Below, piece by piece: positions 6,109 through 6,672 of a stretch of DNA of 6,672 bases. Made by a program: the position numbers and the translations under genes. Positions within the stretch are counted from its first letter, which is position 1; each line of letters starts with the position of its first letter. The stretch covers positions 1-6,672 of the forward strand of contig PXEJ01000275.1 in assembly GCA_003566215.1 (NCBI GenBank), read 5' to 3'. The stretch is from Cyanobacteria bacterium T3Sed10_376R1m. Its GTDB lineage: Bacteria > Cyanobacteriota > Cyanobacteriia > Cyanobacteriales > Cyanobacteriaceae. The notes under the pieces were generated by a model. The model saw only the letters and a program-made list of their open reading frames with translations, did no database searches and was not told the origin of the DNA.

Positions 6109-6672
6109 CTATGCTGGGTTAGTTTCTTTGCTAAAACGAGGGGTCATGCAATAGGGACAGTCTAACCATTCTTGTTGTAATTCGGCACCACAACAATCAC
6201 AGGTTAAGGAACTTTTTCGTTTAGATTTTAACTCTGATTCTACCCCTGAATCTGTATATGTTACTCTTTCGACCTCCTCTAAGGTGGTATAGCCTTGGCG
6301 AACTAGATTAAGACTATAGGCCAAAATTGTAGTCATTCCTTCTTCTACAGCGGCTTCTTTAATCATGTCGGTGGTTGCACCTTGGTTGATTAATTTTTGG
6401 AGTCTTTCTGTTATGACCATAAATTCATAGACCCCAACTCTGCCTTTGTATCCACTACCACCACATTTAGGACATACAGTTCCGTTTTTTGTAGCTTGTT
6501 CTAAATCTTCACCGGTTAGGGTTTTAGCACGATAGAAGGTGACAGATTCTTCTCCGGAGGAGCTTAGACCAAAATGGGCTAATTCTTCTTTGGTAGGGAC
6601 ATATTCTTGACGACACTCTGAGCAGACTCTTCGCATTAATCTTTGGGCTAATACCCCTAATAATGCTCCAGA
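6109..6672 (-). CDS. pilB: Type IV pilus extension ATPase PilB (GspE family), C-terminal part
   Basis: PilB is the hexameric cytoplasmic ATPase that drives type IV pilus assembly, needed in cyanobacteria for twitching motility and DNA uptake. The frame stays open to the window edge, so the 187 residues seen are only the C-terminal part; a Met at 6634-6636 is internal. The visible part begins with the conserved LLGVLAQRLMRRVC of the GspE ATPase core. It continues with the tetracysteine zinc site CSEC (fragment residues 17-20) and CPKC (67-70), then GRVGVYEFMVI and the helical end of the ATPase domain. Walker A and B lie outside the window. A Lys/Ser-rich linker leads to a second zinc ribbon near the end, with Cys158/Cys161 and Cys172/Cys175 around GAELQQEWLDCPYC. 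I recall this tail from cyanobacterial PilB proteins. A pilT gene would be expected further right, outside the window. Confidence 0.92.
   Translation of the reverse strand, partial: SGALLGVLAQRLMRRVCSECRQEYVPTKEELAHFGLSSSGEESVTFYRAKTLTGEDLEQATKNGTVCPKCGGSGYKGRVGVYEFMVITERLQKLINQGATTDMIKEAAVEEGMTTILAYSLNLVRQGYTTLEEVERVTYTDSGVESELKSKRKSSLTCDCCGAELQQEWLDCPYCMTPRFSKETNPA

Overview
The window comes from a low-GC cyanobacterium. The clearest marker is psbU, an extrinsic photosystem II subunit found in cyanobacteria and red-algal plastids. A type IV pilus ATPase (pilB) and a cyanobacterial-type DUF2232 membrane protein argue against a plastid. Two perfect HIP1 octamers (GCGATCGC), the interspersed palindrome typical of cyanobacteria, also lie inside genes. 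The AT-rich composition and gene content would suit a unicellular genus such as Cyanobacterium or Geminocystis, but that genus assignment is a guess.

Layout from left to right. At 2-109 there is a possible C-terminal tail of a plus-strand gene that began before the window, with weak similarity to a STAS domain. It converges on a two-gene minus-strand operon at 137-2008: a CxC-motif permease of the YraQ/ArsP_1 (PF03773) type, followed 33 bases later by its usual partner, a TIGR03943 (YcgQ-like) protein. Upstream of this, also on the minus strand, is psbU (2276-2704) with its own rho-independent terminator. A 628-base gene-free region (2705-3332) separates psbU from a divergent gene for a type IV ABC exporter half-transporter (3333-5129). 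This region is rich in inverted repeats. The exporter converges, with 22 bases between the stops, on a minus-strand DUF2232 membrane protein (5152-5898) that seems to start at TTG. The right end holds the C-terminal part of pilB (6109 to the window edge, minus strand), including a cyanobacterial zinc-ribbon tail.

These genes do not form one pathway. The only clear functional unit is the permease/TIGR03943 pair, a conserved two-component system thought to move a metal or other small solute; its substrate cannot be read from the sequence. PsbU belongs to the photosystem II oxygen-evolving complex, and PilB powers pilus extension. The ABC exporter and the DUF2232 protein have no substrate that can be assigned here.

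I found no clearly new system. The most unusual features are non-coding. Two inverted repeats stand side by side upstream of the ABC exporter, and two back-to-back hairpins occupy its ribosome-binding region. Two palindromes lie upstream of the TTG-started DUF2232 gene, one of them in the place of a ribosome-binding site. Beside pilB is a short motif that resembles an IS200/IS605 element end.
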